The notes under the pieces: generated by a model
Told to the model about the DNA's origin: nothing
The model's input: only the letters and a program-made list of their open reading frames with translations
Database searches by the model: none
Part shown: positions 55,628-64,000 of the stretch, in pieces
Layout of the letters: each line of letters opens with the position of its first letter
Numbering within the stretch: position 1 is the first letter of the stretch
Translations under genes and position numbers: made by a program
NCBI GenBank assembly: GCA_010015805.1
Contig: ML978123.1
Location: 2,108,001 to 2,172,000, forward strand
Length of the DNA stretch: 64,000 nt
Direction: 5' to 3'
From: Rhizodiscina lignyota
Lineage: Eukaryota > Ascomycota > Dothideomycetes > Aulographales > Rhizodiscinaceae

Positions 55628-57856
55628 ATGATTTTCAAGCGGCGCGGATTCAATATGCTTTCCTTGCTCCTCCTCAGCCTCCTCCCAGCAGCAGTATCTG
55701 CAGACCAAGTCCTCAAGACCGACGGTTTCGCCAGCTGCGCAAACAGCTCCGCCATACAAGTCCAAAAGATGAACATTCAGTACAACAAAGCCTCCAACAA
55801 GGTCACTTTTGATGTGGCGGGCACGAGCGAAAAGGAACAGAAGGTCAGGGCATCTTTGATCGTGACGGCGTACGGCAAACAAGTATACGAGAACGACTTC
55901 AATCCTTGCGACGAGCACATCAGCCAGCTGTGTCCTCTCCCGAAAGGCAACTTTGAAGCGCAAGGAGAGCAGAGCATTCCAGCTGAATTTGTTTCCAAAA
56001 TTCCCTCGATCGCTTTTTCGATTCCCAACCTTGACGGCATGGCAAGACTGGAGCTGAGATCTGTGGACGACAATTCCACTGTTGCGTGCATTGAGTCTAC
56101 TGTCGACAATGGAAAGACACTCCAAATACCAGCAATCTCTTACGTAGCTGCGGGTATCGCAGGTGCGGCACTGTTGCTCTCCGGTTTGTCAGCTCTGAGC
56201 GCAGCTGGTGAGCCAGGAACGCCAATTCCAAGCCCGAGCTTTGGCGATGTCGTCGGTTGGTTCCAGAATATTGCGATGAACGGAATGCTCAGCGTCCAGT
56301 ATCCGAAAGTCTACCAGAGCTTCTCGCAGAACTTTGCGTTCTCTGGTCTTCTGATTAATTGGGATTCGATGCAGACCACGATCGACAACTTCCGCTCACA
56401 TACCGGTGGCAATCTGACTGATGATTCGGTTCCATACCTGCATAATGCCACTCTAGTCTCTCAAGGCAGCGATGGCGGCCTCTCGAAACGTGCGTTGGAC
56501 ACACTCTTCCTCATAGCCCGGGACACGATATCTGGCGGCGGCATAAGCGCAAGCAACGGCACAGATGCCAACCAGTCCGGCGGTGGCGATAGCAAGATCA
56601 TACATTTTGTCCACGGCATCCAGGCATACGTTGAGCAACTCACGATCCCTCAATCGAACACCTTTATGACCGTGTTGTTGATCTTCTCTATTGTTATCGC
56701 TGCTATCATCGTTGGTATTTTGCTCTTCAAGGTCATTCTTGAGACGTGGAGTCTATTCGGAACATTCCCCAATCGTTTGACCGGTTTCCGCAAACATTAC
56801 TGGTGGCTCATGGCTAAGACGATAACAAACTTGATCCTCCTCCTGTACGGCGTCTGGACATTGTATTGTGTCTACCAGTTCACGAACGGTGATTCATGGG
56901 CCGCCAAGGTTCTGGCCGGCGTTACTCTCGGCATATTCACCCTCGTTCTTTTCTTCTTCACTTTCAGGATCTGGCAAGGAGCGCACAGATTTAAGAAGCT
57001 CGAGGGTAATACATCTGCAATGTATGAGGACAAGGAGTTTTGGCGCAAGTACAGTCTCTTTTATGAGAACTACAAGAAGAGCTACTGGTGGCTGTTTGTC
57101 CCTGCGATCATCTATATGTTCGCAAAGGGCTGCGTCATTGCCGGAGGCGATGGACATGGCTTGGTCCAGACCGCTGGCCAGCTGGTTATCGAATCCGTCA
57201 TGCTCATCTTACTTCTTTGGACAAGGCCATTCTCCCTCAAGTCCAGCAACTGGATCAACTGTATCATCCAGGTGGTGAGAGTGTTGTCAGTTGTATGCAT
57301 TTTGGTCTTCGTGGAAGAGCTCGGCATCTCGCAAACCACAAAGACGATCACAGGCGTTGTCTTGATCGTCACCCAAAGCGTGCTCACCGGCCTTCTGGCA
57401 ATCCTTCTCGTGGTCAATTCTATCGTCGTCTGCTGCAAAGAGAACCCGCATCGTCGTAGGAGAAAGGAAGCTGGTTCGTATTCCATTCCCTCCCGTGATG
57501 ATAGAGAAGATCAAACTAACATTATCACCTCAGAAAAATATAACCGTGACCTCGACAACCTCACACCTTTGGACGCGCGAAATTCTCTGCTCCTCAACCC
57601 AACTGAATACAAGGGAGCGACTCCTAGCCCGATGACCAAGAGAGCTTCACTTGTGTCTCCCAACCCTCTCGGCCTTGGTCCACGTGGCTATGACCGAGTA
57701 CCAAACCCAGACGGTTCTCGAGACCTCCTACTCGGCGACGCGGCTAGTATGGGCGCAAAATCGCACACGAGAGAAAGGAGCGCAAGCCCCGATCTAGGCG
57801 ACAGGATACCGACCCTTCCAGACGTAGAATCCGGAGGTTACCAAAGGAGATACTGA
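55628..57856 (+). CDS. Flc-type TRP-like membrane protein (FAD/calcium transport)
   Basis: A 742-residue intronless gene of the fungal Flc/Pkd2 family: ER or plasma-membrane TRP-like channels linked to haem and FAD import, calcium and cell-wall maintenance. A signal peptide (SLLLLSLLPAAVSADQ) leads into an ML-like lumenal domain with paired Cys (GFASCANSS, FNPCDEHISQLCP, STVACIES). A first helix (about 172-195) follows, then the characteristic SFGDVVGWFQNIAMNGMLSV and YPKVYQSFSQNFAFSGL. About eight more helices run to about residue 610, including KHYWWLMAKTITNLILLLYG and KKSYWWLFVPAIIYMFAKG. The C-terminal tail is cytosolic, Ser/Pro-rich, with several possible phosphorylation sites. Which Flc paralogue it is cannot be told. 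Confidence 0.93.
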   Translation: MIFKRRGFNMLSLLLLSLLPAAVSADQVLKTDGFASCANSSAIQVQKMNIQYNKASNKVTFDVAGTSEKEQKVRASLIVTAYGKQVYENDFNPCDEHISQLCPLPKGNFEAQGEQSIPAEFVSKIPSIAFSIPNLDGMARLELRSVDDNSTVACIESTVDNGKTLQIPAISYVAAGIAGAALLLSGLSALSAAGEPGTPIPSPSFGDVVGWFQNIAMNGMLSVQYPKVYQSFSQNFAFSGLLINWDSMQTTIDNFRSHTGGNLTDDSVPYLHNATLVSQGSDGGLSKRALDTLFLIARDTISGGGISASNGTDANQSGGGDSKIIHFVHGIQAYVEQLTIPQSNTFMTVLLIFSIVIAAIIVGILLFKVILETWSLFGTFPNRLTGFRKHYWWLMAKTITNLILLLYGVWTLYCVYQFTNGDSWAAKVLAGVTLGIFTLVLFFFTFRIWQGAHRFKKLEGNTSAMYEDKEFWRKYSLFYENYKKSYWWLFVPAIIYMFAKGCVIAGGDGHGLVQTAGQLVIESVMLILLLWTRPFSLKSSNWINCIIQVVRVLSVVCILVFVEELGISQTTKTITGVVLIVTQSVLTGLLAILLVVNSIVVCCKENPHRRRRKEAGSYSIPSRDDREDQTNIITSEKYNRDLDNLTPLDARNSLLLNPTEYKGATPSPMTKRASLVSPNPLGLGPRGYDRVPNPDGSRDLLLGDAASMGAKSHTRERSASPDLGDRIPTLPDVESGGYQRRY

Positions 57857-58762
57857 TATGCTGACGGGCACACCACTTCTCTTCACTGTAAATACGTTGA
57901 CTGATAACCTTTTCTATTGTTCCACATGAATCTTCTGCATTAGCGCGTCGTTTGGGGGGTCCATGGAGTCGATACCATAGCCAATGCGGCACATCTGCGT
58001 CCATATGTTTGCTTCATTTTGTTACATGATATAGCCCATAGCGTTTCCTTAATACCATCACATGGAATCTACGATCCCTGCCAAATTTTCACAAACCCCC
58101 ATTTGTTGACTGAGTGTCGAACGCAGATGCGGTTTTAAAACACCCTTCTTCCGCGTGTTTGCTAATGTGTTAAGGATCTATTCGATTATATGCTGCAGCT
58201 CTTTGATAGCCTCGATACTTTGCCTGCAGCATATGGCCTATTCAGATTCGATAGAAAATTTCTGGAGCACATCGGTTGCTCGCGCATGCTATCAATCCTG
58301 AACTTTCCTTCTTCCATCTTTTTGCGAGCATGGCCTGATCATCTATGCAATTATGCTCTGGGCCTACTTCACAGCTTTGGGACTATGCCCTAGGTCAAGG
58401 GTCACAGAAGATGTGTCAAGAGCGTGTAACACCCACGGGTCGCGTGTGGAGAACGACCACCCCCGAATCTAGATAGGTAGTCGGTGCTGTATCTGACCCG
58501 TTTTTATTTATGCAGGAGATTCTGTGACCAGTGAATACTGGCTTCCCTGCTTTCGCCTCTCTGTAGAGGGGACGCTGTCCTGGGTTCGCTGAGATCTTCG
58601 ACAGTAGCAAACGTGCTGTTGGTGAGAGGAAACTCTCACCAGTTGCGCTATCACAAAGGTGAGGAGGGAAAAGTGTGTGTTTTCGGTTTATATATAAAAC
58701 TTGAGCTTGGTCGCTGCACATAGTCATCAAATACATAACAAACAATTCTAAATTACTGGGTA
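57857..58762. other. Convergent intergenic region
   Basis: 906 nt between the stops of the Flc-type gene and GH128. Only small unsupported ORFs. Confidence 0.55.
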
Positions 58763-59674
58763 TCAAATCGTTGTCCATAAAGCCGTCACAAGCACCAGCA
58801 ACAGCCAGAAGCCAAAGGCACGCAAACCCGCCGCAGTGCCATTGGGGATATTCCCTGTGGCATTTCCACCAAGATACCAACTTCCGATATCCGTCAAGTC
58901 ACCGTCTTGGTCCAGCATCGCTGCATTTGGCCCGACATTTGAAGCACTGCTTCGGAACGACCCAAAGTACGAGTAATGCGTGATGTTTTCCATACGATCA
59001 AACCACCCAACACTCTGGTTGTAGAAGGTCTGTGAGTCGCTTAGGTTGGCGTTTGGGTCTGCGTATTCAGTCACCCATATTTCCTTTCCTGGATATGCGG
59101 CCCCAACCTGTCCAACGTAGCTCGCAAGGCCTTCGAAATCACCGTACCAGTGCACCGGGATAAAGTCTGTGGTACACTTGCCATTGCAGGCGGAGAAGAA
59201 GCTCTTGAGCCATTTTAAACCATCCGGAGAGCCTGTTACGGCGGGTGCGCCTAGTTGAACGCCGAGTTTGTGGAGAGGCTCGATCTGACTCTGCCATGTC
59301 GATGCGGCGTCGCCAGGAGATACGTTGCTTCCGCCAGTGTCTTTGCTGCCGTCGGGTTCATTGAATCCCAGGACATACTGGATCTTCGAACCCGACGTGA
59401 TTTGCGACTTGACGCTGTCAAGAAAGCTGTTGGCGCCATTATTGTCGGAGGTGCCCCAGAGCATGGGGACGAATTGAAGGGATGTGTTGGATAATGGCGG
59501 AGATGGCTCGGGGCCATAGTTGTAGTACCAAGTTAGGTCTGAGGATTTGGAGAGGAAGTCGTCGACGTCCGTGGGGTGGGAAGAGTCAGCGATGTATATG
59601 AGACCACGTTTAGAAGATCGTGAAGCAGATGCTAGTACAGCGTGAACAAGTGCTGAGAGTAATAGGAGAATCAT
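58763..59674 (-). CDS. GH128 beta-1,3-glucanase, GPI-type
   Basis: A 303-residue intronless gene for an endo-beta-1,3-glucanase of the Glyco_hydro_cc (GH128) family. A signal peptide (MILLLLSALVHAVLASASR) is followed by KRGLIYIADSS, WYYNYGPEPSPPL and FVPMLWGTSDNN. The acid/base Glu106 is in VLGFNEPDGS and the nucleophile Glu203 in IWVTEYADPN. HWYGDFEGLASYVGQ and the final ITHYSYFGSFRS complete the barrel. The end, with small residues then GFWLLLVLVTALWTTI, is a GPI-anchor signal, so the enzyme probably acts on the fungus's own wall. It is divergent from the thioesterase. Confidence 0.94.
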   Translation of the reverse strand: MILLLLSALVHAVLASASRSSKRGLIYIADSSHPTDVDDFLSKSSDLTWYYNYGPEPSPPLSNTSLQFVPMLWGTSDNNGANSFLDSVKSQITSGSKIQYVLGFNEPDGSKDTGGSNVSPGDAASTWQSQIEPLHKLGVQLGAPAVTGSPDGLKWLKSFFSACNGKCTTDFIPVHWYGDFEGLASYVGQVGAAYPGKEIWVTEYADPNANLSDSQTFYNQSVGWFDRMENITHYSYFGSFRSSASNVGPNAAMLDQDGDLTDIGSWYLGGNATGNIPNGTAAGLRAFGFWLLLVLVTALWTTI

Positions 59675-60265
59675 CTTGAGGACACTTTGATTCCCAGATA
59701 TTGGTCATGAAGACTGAAATGTGAGATGAATGCTCTGCTGAGAAAGAGCGGCAACTTTGGCAATTTCAATCCAAAGACATGTCTCGCGAAACTGCTCAGC
59801 TCGCGGAGATCTTCACCGCGCGACCTTGGCCTTACTCTCTTCCAGAGACGTAACTTCTGGGCCCGGAAATTGAACAATCGTACCGATGGACGGATTGGGC
59901 AGTGGCAGAGATGTGATAGAACGCTTGTGACCCTGAATATGGCGCGTAACTTCGTTTACCTCCATAATCTTCGACCAACGACGTCGTTTCCTACGTCATC
60001 TTGTAGAGCATGCTCCGAAGCTGTGGGCATTTACGATCGCCAGCAAGGGTAGGACCAAGATTGAACCCATGGCGTCGTGGTGATCAATTTCCTCAGCCTC
60101 TTCAGCCACTTTCAGATAACGGCAGGAGCCGCACTCGGGCTGCTAAAGCCCGCTCGACGCCACAGCCGGCGTTTCAATGGCCGACGCCCGACTTTCGAAA
60201 TTTCCATTCAATTTCAGCTGACCAAAAGATTTCAATCAATGTTCACTTCTCCTTAGCCGATCGCT
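59675..60265. promoter_or_regulatory. Bidirectional promoter between GH128 and the thioesterase
   Basis: 591 nt between divergent starts. Nothing specific recognised; ORFs here are short and not protein-like. Confidence 0.5.
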
Positions 60266-60809
60266 ATGTCCTCCAACAATTCAATCGTTGCCTCTGATGA
60301 GGAAATCAAGAGCCACATAGAGAACCAGGTGGCTACAAGAGTTGCCAAGTCTCCCATCTATGCATTTCTCTTTACGGATTGTCTTCGCATTACAGAGTGC
60401 AGTAAAGGCCTTGTGCGTGCAAGGATCACGCTAGAACACCGCCATATGAACTCGGGTGGAGGTATTAGAGTCTCACTGGATTTGAAACCGACTTTTGATG
60501 TCCAATTGCAAGTCGCTAATGTCTCTAATAGGCATCCATGGAAGTGTCTCTGCCACCATCGTTGATTGGGCAGGCGGCATGGCAATAGCATCATACGACT
60601 TGCGTGATAAGACTGGTCTCAGTGTTGACATACACGTGACATATCTCTCGACTGCAAAGGAGGGCGAGACGATAGAGATTGAAGGGAGAGCAGGCAGAGT
60701 TGGTGGTTCTTTGGCATTTACGAACATTAAGATCACCAAGGTCGTAGATGGAGAGCTTGGCCCGATTGTTGCGACTGGTACGCACACGAAATACGTTCAG
60801 AAGCGATGA
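60266..60809 (+). CDS. Hotdog-fold acyl-CoA thioesterase (4HBT family)
   Basis: Exons 60266-60461 and 60532-60809 give 157 residues, the size of ACOT13/PaaI-type enzymes that hydrolyse acyl-CoA thioesters. The first exon ends at HRHMNSGGG, and the join gives GIHGSVSATIVDWAGGMAI, the conserved N-x-x-G-x-(I/L)-HGG-type active-site helix with its Asp. VDIHVTYLSTAKEGE and GGSLAFTNIKI are the following strands. In the usual motif the sequence is LHGG; here it is IHGS. No targeting peptide is evident. The intron is 70 nt with a GCTAAT branch site. The substrate is unknown. Confidence 0.9.
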
Positions 60810-61108
60810 CAACGCCCCGAACCCGCGAAGGATTTGTAAGATGTCGCTCTTACGCAGCCATTCTCTCCAACTAGCGGTTTTCTTGCTGTCCAGTCACTTC
60901 TCTTTGATGAGTGTAAGCCATCCTCTTTGCGTCTGCATTAGGCATGATCTCATGTCCTTTGAGTGCTCGGACTCACTCTAGATGGCGAGAACAGACCAAT
61001 CCCGCTTTAGCTTTAGAAGCCTTCTTCAGCCCTCTCAGGCTATGAGACGTTGGCAATTTCGGTGGGAGACAAACTTTTGTCGTAATTAGACCAATCACAG
61101 ATCTTTTT

Positions 61109-61933
61109 TCATATCGCAAGTCTTCCTGTGCCTGGCCATCCCGTCCACACTCCACCCATTTCGGTGGCGATTTGCTCGGCAGAGCGGCCTTGTGAGTCCC
61201 GCAGACTTCTGATATCGGCCTTGCCAGTCTGATCGTCCCGCATGATGCCTAGTGTCTCAGCCTCTTGGAACACTTCTGCTGGAAACTGTTGCAGGTCGAG
61301 GTTGGACGCGAGGAGCAACAGTAGCCATGCGACTTCTCTGCTTCCTGCGGTAACGGCTGCGTGCAGAGCCGACTGCATATCTCCTAAAGGATCTTGATAC
61401 CTCAGGATATCCACTTCTGCTTTGTTCCCTGCCTCGTCTTCCATGACGTCCTCTTCTTCTTCCTCATCGTCATCGTCTTGTATCATTCCTATAATTGCCT
61501 GCAGATCACCTTCCCTGCAAAACTCGAGGAATGCACGACACTTCCGCTCATGAGGGTATGTCTTCAGGTACGCCTCTTCGGTCAACAATGGAAGAATGTC
61601 TAGATCCTCCTGAAGGCCGCCTTCGTTATTCAGAGTGCAGAGGAGCTGTTGGACGCCGGAGGGGGATGTAGTGAGGAGCTCAGAAGAGCAGTTGGGGCAT
61701 TCGTGAACCGTATAGGCATCGAGAAGACATTGCCTTAACATATGTTAGTAACTTTAGAAACTATTATGGTTGTATGTTCCAGACCAGTGAAAATGGTCTC
61801 CACATGTTAATTGGCAATCGTCTGGTACTGTCTTCGCGCTGCTCGATCCTTCCATCTCCATATCGTCGTCATCCTCCTCATGCACCAGCTCGACGACCAA
61901 AGGCTTGTGGCAAGCCGCACATAATGCGACCAT
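61109..61933 (-). CDS. RING-like zinc protein with degenerate ankyrin region
   Basis: Exons 61933-61785 and 61733-61109 give 257 residues. The N-terminal part has a RING-type spacing of ligands: CAACHKP, then an acidic loop, DDCQLTCGDHFHWQCLL and ECPNCSSELL, i.e. C-x2-C, C, H-x-H, C, C-x2-C. The HFHWQCLL block is rebuilt across the 51-nt intron (donor GTCTGG, weak; branch ACTAAC). A second part has FLEFCREGDLQAIIGMI, an acidic run, and SALHAAVTAGSREVAWLLLLLAS, an ankyrin-like repeat. It could be an E3 ubiquitin ligase of the fungal RING-ankyrin type (inference). It is divergent from the PXA protein gene, with 285 nt between starts. Confidence 0.8.
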
Positions 61934-62218
61934 TTTGGGGATGCAAGAAATTCGACGAAGGCTTTGTTGAGTGGTACAAATTTCCGCGCGCATTTGACGG
62001 TTTTGCGGAGGTGCACGGGCCCTCCGCAATCCTCGAACGCCTCTCGAACAGGGGTTCATGTGCTAAGCTGAGTCGCGAACGGTTTGATCCTCAACCTGTT
62101 CAGTTCGCAAAGTCGAAACAACCTTTAGAGCAGAACATTACTATGTTCCTTGAGAGCTGCTCTACGCTGTGAATATACAGTGTCCCTGGAGAACTCATGC
62201 GCCCTCCGGGTCTCCATC

Positions 62219-64000
62219 ATGGAGCAGCACGAGGGTGAGAATGAGACCCCCGCGACTTCCGCGCCGCAAGTCGAGAGCGACACCAAACCCCCGAAGACTG
62301 AGAAACCAAGTGAAGATGAGGAGCCTCATGCTGTACCATCGACGGTGCAATCTGCACAAATATCGCTACAACAAATCACCGACCGTGCGCTTCGATTCCT
62401 CTCCACCGCGAGCAATGAGACCATTGGAGCATGTTTGGTAGGATTGGGCGCAGGCACATACATGGTTCTTGGAAGAGTAGGATTAGTCTTGATTGGAGTT
62501 GTAGGAGGAGTCGTGTTACACGCCACTTGGGAAGGTGGAAGTAGTGGAAGCGCCAATGAGACTTCAAAGACAGTAGAGGAGAAGAGGCGGAAGGAGGTGG
62601 GATTGGACGTCATACATCGCATACTGAGTTGGCGGTCACAGAAGGAGACGGAGAAAGACGATTTGGAGGATGCTACTCCAGTTAAGGTTGATGCTTTCAG
62701 CCTCGCGGAAGAGGATTTGCAGTACTCAAAGTTCAAACCGGAGACTGCGGATGCTCTTAGACAGATCACTGATGCGGTGATTCGCGACTATGTGCGGTGA
62801 GTGGCCCACTTTGTCTCTGCTCTTGACTGTAGCTGATGTATCGCTAGATTCTGGTATTCACCGATCCTACCGGAGGAGCCCGAGTTTCCTGCAACGTGCC
62901 GACAGACGCTCACTTCCTTTATTCTCTCAATCTCAAACAACCTATCCCGTAAGCGACCTGCTGATACTTTCGTAAACTTTGTCATGAATACGTCGTCGAT
63001 CACAACCGTGTTCCTTAGTGAGCTATCTACTGCTCTGAGCGCGTCCCCAAATGTAGCACCGGCGGATGCTATTCGAACATACGTGGAGTTTAAATCGGAC
63101 AGTAACTTGGCCAATATATTGGACATGAAGCAGCAACGAAAAAAGCTCAGCCTCGTCGCTGAAGACATACTCCAGACATACCTGGAACCGAAAACCTACA
63201 ACTGCAACCCTGCGCACGTCTTCCTCAGACAGATTCTTGCGAACACTGTTATAGACAATACAATCGAGTTATGCTCGAAACCAGAATGGATCAACGGCTG
63301 GATCGTATACCTTCTGGAGGATGGAGAGCCAGAACTGCTGAAGGAAGTTGATGCTGGTCTTGAAGGCCCAACAGGCAATGCAGTCAAAAACGTCGAGAAG
63401 CAAATCGCGGTCGACGAAGCATCAACAGATACGCTTCCCGAATTATCGCCAGCTGATGTGAATCATCGGAGAGTGGTCAGCAGAGGCCAGGAAGCCTTCG
63501 ACGATGCCATGCGTGAAGCGGCACGTCTCACTCGTCTCATGCAAGAGGAAGATGCGCGCCTTGCACAGAAACAGACTACCACGAACCAAGACGTTGAAGA
63601 GACTCGGCAATCTTCGATAGAGGATAATGCAGCCCTTGCCGCTGCTGGTGCAGTTGGTATGATCGACGCTGGCCCAATGGTGTCGACAGCCAGCATCACT
63701 TCCGTCCAAGACGATCATGACCACTCTGAGAACACTACTCAAGGCATTGTCACACCTACATCATCGCAAAGTGAGCGTAACCAAGGAAGCGAAGGTGGCT
63801 CGGATAGAGGCCACTCTACGGAATCACAGCAAGTCGACCCAGCGGCGCCTTCCACACCTTCAGAAAATGCTCCATCCTCCGGGTTTACGAGCTTTGATCA
63901 GATCATACCACCAACTCCTCCCACCGCGCTGGTAGATAATCCAGACGGCCTTAGGCAGGAGCGTGACCCTTTGACACTTTACAAGTCCACCATCTCCATA
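62219..64000 (+). CDS. PXA-domain sorting-nexin-like protein, cut by the right edge
   Basis: Exon 62219-62796 and a second exon from 62848 that stays open to the window end give 577 visible residues. An acidic N-terminus precedes a hydrophobic hairpin (GACLVGLGAGTYMVLG, VGLVLIGVVGGVVLHATW) that probably anchors the protein in a membrane. The PXA domain follows: DALRQITDAVIRDYVRFWYSPI, built across the intron, then FVMNTSSITTVFLSELSTAL and FLRQILANTVIDNTIEL. A charged, low-complexity linker fills the rest. The order hairpin-PXA recalls Mdm1/Snx13-type ER tethers, which continue with RGS and PX domains; those would lie beyond 64000. The final DPLTLYKSTISI could be the start of a PX domain. Confidence 0.88.

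Noticed and set aside
1-64000. Transposable elements, virus-like elements or RIP-decayed repeats
   Set aside because: No transposase, reverse transcriptase or integrase motif, no terminal repeats and no strongly AT-biased decayed block was seen by eye; a self-alignment and repeat search could still find short remnants.

Overview
The window is nuclear DNA of a filamentous ascomycete (Pezizomycotina; a dothideomycete is my guess, with low certainty). The support is dense genes on both strands, short introns of about 44-115 nt with GTATGT/GTGAGT/GTACGT-type donors and CTAAC/CTAAT/CTGAC branch sites, kexin-like and GPI-type secreted proteins, and fungus-specific families such as CRH transglycosylase, GH131, Flc channels and Src1. 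I saw no rRNA, tRNA, transposon, CRISPR array or RIP-like decay. Coordinates of spliced genes are full spans from start codon to stop codon; exon limits are given in the evidence and were set by hand from splice consensus and reading phase.

Layout. 1-17 kb: 3' part of a tyrosinase, UTP18, lipoamide dehydrogenase divergent from an ankyrin-DIL protein, allantoicase, a 7-TM protein with a GC-AG intron, a small membrane protein, a GFA-fold zinc protein, and S-adenosylmethionine synthetase divergent from GPN3. 18-30 kb: GH20 hexosaminidase, GH16 CRH transglycosylase, gamma-glutamyl phosphate reductase (PRO2), SRP14 divergent from SGD1/NOM1, and a glyoxalase-fold protein tail to tail with SGD1. 30-39 kb is more accessory in character: an SDR, a secreted effector-like protein, a 1.7 kb gene-poor gap, an FAD monooxygenase, a GH131 glucanase and a remnant of a GH6 cellobiohydrolase. 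39-64 kb: SRC1/HEH1, a BLES03-like protein, PRI1, a type-B carboxylesterase divergent from an Mpv17/PMP22 protein, an F-box-like orphan, a Cys-rich orphan with three UIM-like helices, an Flc-type TRP-like channel, a GH128 glucanase, a hotdog thioesterase, a RING-like protein and a PXA protein cut by the right edge.

How the genes relate. Most are housekeeping genes with no operon-like logic: ribosome biogenesis (UTP18, SGD1), Pol II assembly (GPN3), targeting to the ER (SRP14), replication (PRI1), nuclear envelope (SRC1), and amino acid or one-carbon metabolism (LPD1, SAM synthetase, PRO2, allantoicase). The recurring theme is the cell wall and glucans (GH20, GH16, GH131, GH6 remnant, GH128), but the genes are scattered and do not form one cluster. 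I found no clear new multi-gene system. The best leads are a possible two-isoform splice switch in SRC1, a new UIM-repeat protein, a truncated GH6 relic beside GH131, a 9-nt microexon in SAM synthetase, and a small secreted protein with a hydrophobic Gly/Ala-rich tail exon.
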